This document shows, piece by piece, positions 60,188 to 64,000 of a stretch of DNA of 64,000 nt. The stretch is from Dirofilaria immitis. Lineage: Eukaryota; Nematoda; Chromadorea; Rhabditida; Onchocercidae. Each line of letters begins with the position of its first letter. Position 1 is the stretch's first letter. The stretch spans positions 372,001-436,000 of the forward strand of contig JAKNDB010000107.1 in the NCBI GenBank assembly GCA_024305405.1, given 5' to 3'. The position numbers and the translations under genes were made by a program. A model generated the notes under the pieces. It did no database searches. It was not told where the DNA came from and saw only the letters and a list, made by a program, of their open reading frames with translations.

Positions 60188-62424
60188 TCCCAATTTTTTT
60201 GCTGATTATCTTGCATTAGTTTTTGCAACTATTTATTTCAAGAAGATAGATGTAATACATTTATTGATCTGTTAAAGATATTTCCATTTAACATTTTTAT
60301 CAATTTATTCCTTACTTTTCCATCTTAACACTTTTTAATTTTTTTCTCTTAACTGATTTCCATATATGATAAGGAATTTCTTCTAATTTATCAATAAAAT
60401 TATCTTATTTTTCTTATGTTAGATTTGATTCTTTTATTTATCTTTTCTCTTTCTTTATAATTTGTTGAGTAATTTATTCATACTTTTTAAATTATTAATT
60501 CAATGATGAATTTTGATGAATTTTTCTTTAATCCTTGACTGATATGAAATAAATTAATCATAATTATGATTAGTTTAGATTGATAAAATTTGTAAAGCAT
60601 AAGAAGAATGTCAAATTAGACGAATGATAACATAATCATCGAAGTTCACATAAGTTATTCATCAAGTATTGAGTATGCCTTCTAGTTCGCCTATTAAAAT
60701 TATCAATTCTTTCCCGTATTTACTATCGATCATTTCTCCTTTTTTTCCCTTTTCTTCTACGGAATTATTGTTCTTCTTTCAATAAGATTCTAACTAATCG
60801 ATTGTTTAACCGATTCTAGTGAACTAGCATAGCGATAATGAAGTTTGATTTTCTGCTTGGTTCAGATCTTGATTTGATATTGTTGATTTAGTAAAAGTTT
60901 TGATTTAATGATTATTGAGTTCTTTCATTTCTTTGAGAAGCTTCAGGATCTTGTTTTTGGTCAGTTGGACTGATTCAGTCAGATTTCACATGATGATCTC
61001 ACTTTCGGTACTGAAATTTATCATAGAAGTGAGATTTTTATATGATTAGAAATTGAGTAAAAATTTATCATATAATGATAAGATAAACTTCATTCTTTGT
61101 AATTGTAATTACTCAACAGTTGATGAATATCGATAATAACAATCAATGGTTTGAATTTCTTTTTGATAACAAGGAAGTTATCTGAAATTGATTGATAATT
61201 GATGTCGAAGAATTGATAAATTGAATTTGAAAGTACTGCTTGTATCAATAACAGTAAAGGTAGAACGAAAAAGAGGTTAAGGCCCCATATGATTTAGGAA
61301 ATTTTTTTTCATATGAATGATCTTTAGTTTAACTAATGTGCAGTAACCTACAATACTATTAATTGTTACTGATTTATCAGACAATGATCAAGAGTTATCA
61401 GATAAAAGATAAGCGATGGACAATACTTACAATAATATTTCAAGCAATGCTTAAACATAAGCAATTAACCTTTGCAACATTTCAATAAACATAGATTTCA
61501 ATATGCTTAAACAATGCATATATGCTTTATCAGTTGATTATCAGCAGATCGGAAGATGGAATAACAAAAGGCTTTTGTATCGCAATTTCAATAAATGATT
61601 TATTTGTCTGAGAAATATTATTAATTTTTGTAGCATACAAAATTCAATTTGTCATATTATATTTATATAATAAATGTGAATTTTCATATAATATAAATAA
61701 AATATTTTTGATAAATAATTTTATCATTAAACTATGAGATTTGTAATGATTAAAAGAAAAAAAAAGATTTGTTTACATTTTCTATGATAAAATCGATTTT
61801 TATTTTTTAAGATTTTTATATTCTATTTCATTTCTATTTTTCCTCACTTTTTTTATTTTATTTTATTTAAAAAAGGAAAATAAATTTTTTTAAGTTTTAA
61901 AAGATCTATTTAGACTTGAATATTCTACAACTCCTAATTAGTTCAAATACTGATTAAAATACTGATTAACACAATGATAAGATAATGTGTCGTTAATTTT
62001 TGCTAGCCTAAAAATAGATATTTTTGATAAAAGCCAGGGTATTTATTTTTGAAAAAAATTTTTGAAAAAATTTTTAAAAATATTCGAAATAAATTTAAAA
62101 TTATAAAATTATATTTAATTAAAATCGAAATTAAAATATCAAATTAAAATATTAATCAAATTCAATCATGATGGTATGCTATAATAATGAATGATTAGAT
62201 AAGTTCTGATAAGAAACATTTCAACGTAAAGCATTGAATAATATATTAATTTTAAAAATATTCGAAATAAATTTAAAATTATAAAATTATATTTAATTAA
62301 AATTATACAAAATAAATTAATTATTTGCACAAATTATTAAATATATTTACAATTATTTTTCATTAATTTTATATAATTTTATTTTGCTCTTTTATATTTA
62401 ATTAAAATCAATCAAAGAAAAAAT

Positions 62425-62426
<2 letters not shown>

Positions 62427-62483
<57 letters not shown>
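62427..62483. repeat. (AAT)n microsatellite
   Basis: About 18 uninterrupted AAT units. The apparent minus-strand poly-leucine ORF across it is an artefact of the repeat. Confidence 0.93.
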
Positions 62484-62484
<1 letters not shown>

Positions 62485-64000
62485 TCAAAACATAAACATA
62501 AAGAAAAAATTACAATTAAATGAATAAAAATTAATAAATAAATGATGCATGGATTAATGATAAATAAAATTTCTCTTAAATAAACATTACTATTAAAAAT
62601 AATTATTAAAATTATCATCTATATAATGATTATAACAAAAACGATAAGTAAATGATCAATTGATGGACAACGAAGGAAATAGTTTTCAGGAAATTTTCAG
62701 ATTATTCGTAAAAAAAATCAGCGATAGTTGTTTAAAATACAATGCAATATAAGTATTAGAAATTTCCAATTTACCCGGTAAAATAAATGATCAATTAGAT
62801 TTCCAATTTACCGGTAAAATAAATGGTGAAGTAGAAGCCTGGATTGATCAGAATGATTTGGTGATCAAAAAAAAAGTTATATATATTTTAAAATTTTAAG
62901 TGAATTAAACTTAATTTTTAGAGTGTAAAATATGAAACTCGAATAGAAATCTATGTTTTCTTTCATTTTGTTTTGTTTAATCAGCTATATTATCAAACTA
63001 TTGATAAATGAAAGTGCTTATCAAATCAATGATAGCTGTAAGTATTTTAGTTTCAGTGTATTTCATTCGATTTGTTGAGCATATTTCATGGATTTAATTT
63101 AACAGTTTTATTGTAGCTTAGATGTTATGATAAACATCAGATCATCGAATGGCCAAGTTTTAAAAAGTTTTTCCTCAATCCACTCAATAAGATAACACCA
63201 TCATCATTTATCATGCATAATCTAATTTCTGACGATAATTTCAAAAGGCGATTTTTTCATTATCATTGATCATTTCGTTAACATCTACTTCTAATTTCTA
63301 TGTCTGATTTAAGCACGTGAAGCGTCTATTTCTAATTTACTTCAAGTCAAAAGGTTACTCAATGATAATGTTAGATTTTTAGAATTTTTCATTTCATTAT
63401 GAAACTAATTTAAACCATGCCTTATCAATTAATCAATGTTAGCTTTCTGATAGTTCTCTTATATTTTACATTTACAAGACAGGCATTTGTACGTTTCAAA
63501 ACATCGCTTGAATAAATTGTACTAATCAGATTATACCTATTTTAGATTCAAATAATAATCAAAAAAAAAAAATTGTCTAAATTTATTTTTTGTTTAGAAT
63601 AATTTTCTTTGTTTGTTTGTTGTTGTTTACAATAGATGCAATAATAAATAAATAGGAAAATGTAAATAAACATTAAAATTATATTAATTATAATATCATA
63701 GCTTTCTTTTTCCATTTTTTTTAAACGAATAATTATGATGAAATAATTTTTAATTACTATTCATAAATATTTTGTTTTTTTAAAATCTATCTTTAATTAG
63801 TACGGATGATGATAATTTGTTAATACTTTGATTAGTACAATGATTTCATTTATTCAATAACAATATATCAGTTATCATTTATCAATTTTTATCATTTGAT
63901 AAAAATTCAATGATTATTTTGTTTAATCATTTTGAAAATTTGTTTCCTTTTTTATTTCAATTTTATATATGATATTATAATTAACAATTGATATTTGATT

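Larger units (their letters stand above)
58220..64000. other. Gene-free AT-rich region with tandem repeats
   Basis: No exon chain or family resemblance on either strand. Pyrimidine-rich plus-strand sequence lies at 58650-58820, upstream of hrp-1B. Beyond that are an 18-bp repeat, a 35-bp satellite and an AAT microsatellite, listed separately. From about 60200 onward the sequence is AT-rich with scattered ATCA/TGAT words and no unit I can define. Confidence 0.6.

Noticed and set aside
62412..62618. Minus-strand ORF with a long leucine run
   Set aside because: It is produced by the (AAT)n microsatellite and flanking AT-rich sequence, with no splice context.

Overview
This window is nuclear DNA from a nematode, almost certainly a filarial worm (Onchocercidae). 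It is strongly AT-rich. Genes are split by many short GT-AG introns with TTTCAG-type acceptors. The pi-class glutathione S-transferase, the 1-Cys peroxiredoxin and the hnRNP A1-type proteins read as filarial or Caenorhabditis-like orthologues. I see no bacterial genes, no Wolbachia-type operons, no recognisable transposon or virus, and no CRISPR array.

Layout. 1-6790: AT-rich DNA with no supportable gene. 6791-21569 (+): a full-length ABCA-type ABC transporter in about 31 exons. 23714-27566 (+): the WD40 protein UTP18 of the small-subunit processome. 28733-36449 (-): importin-5/karyopherin beta-3 in 21 exons, convergent with UTP18. 36450-39499: intergenic, with one speculative two-exon mini-gene. 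39500-41360 (+): pi-class GST. 43147-45243 (-): 1-Cys peroxiredoxin (PRDX6 type), convergent with the GST. 47210-49907 (-): GET4. 50706-53012 (-) and 54447-58219 (-): two tandem hnRNP A1/HRP-1 paralogues. 58220-64000: gene-free, with several tandem repeats.

The genes are housekeeping or stress genes: lipid/substrate export (ABCA), ribosome biogenesis (UTP18), nuclear import (importin-5), detoxification (GST and peroxiredoxin), tail-anchored protein targeting (GET4) and RNA processing (HRP-1). The four minus-strand genes hrp-1B, hrp-1A, GET4 and peroxiredoxin lie in a row. The 0.8 kb hrp-1A to GET4 gap is the best candidate for an operon-like pair; this is inference only.

The most important general observation is that about a dozen and a half conserved exons carry single-base frame breaks. 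Most sit in homopolymer runs and would be repaired by one extra base of the run, while peroxiredoxin and GET4 are clean. This looks like homopolymer under-calling in the assembly rather than gene decay, and it explains why simple ORF reading shreds these genes. I found no convincing undescribed biological system. The best leads are a 35-bp satellite whose units carry TAATCGATTA, a 31-bp satellite beside the peroxiredoxin start, a GC-AG intron in one hrp-1 copy, and the small spliced ORF at 38308.
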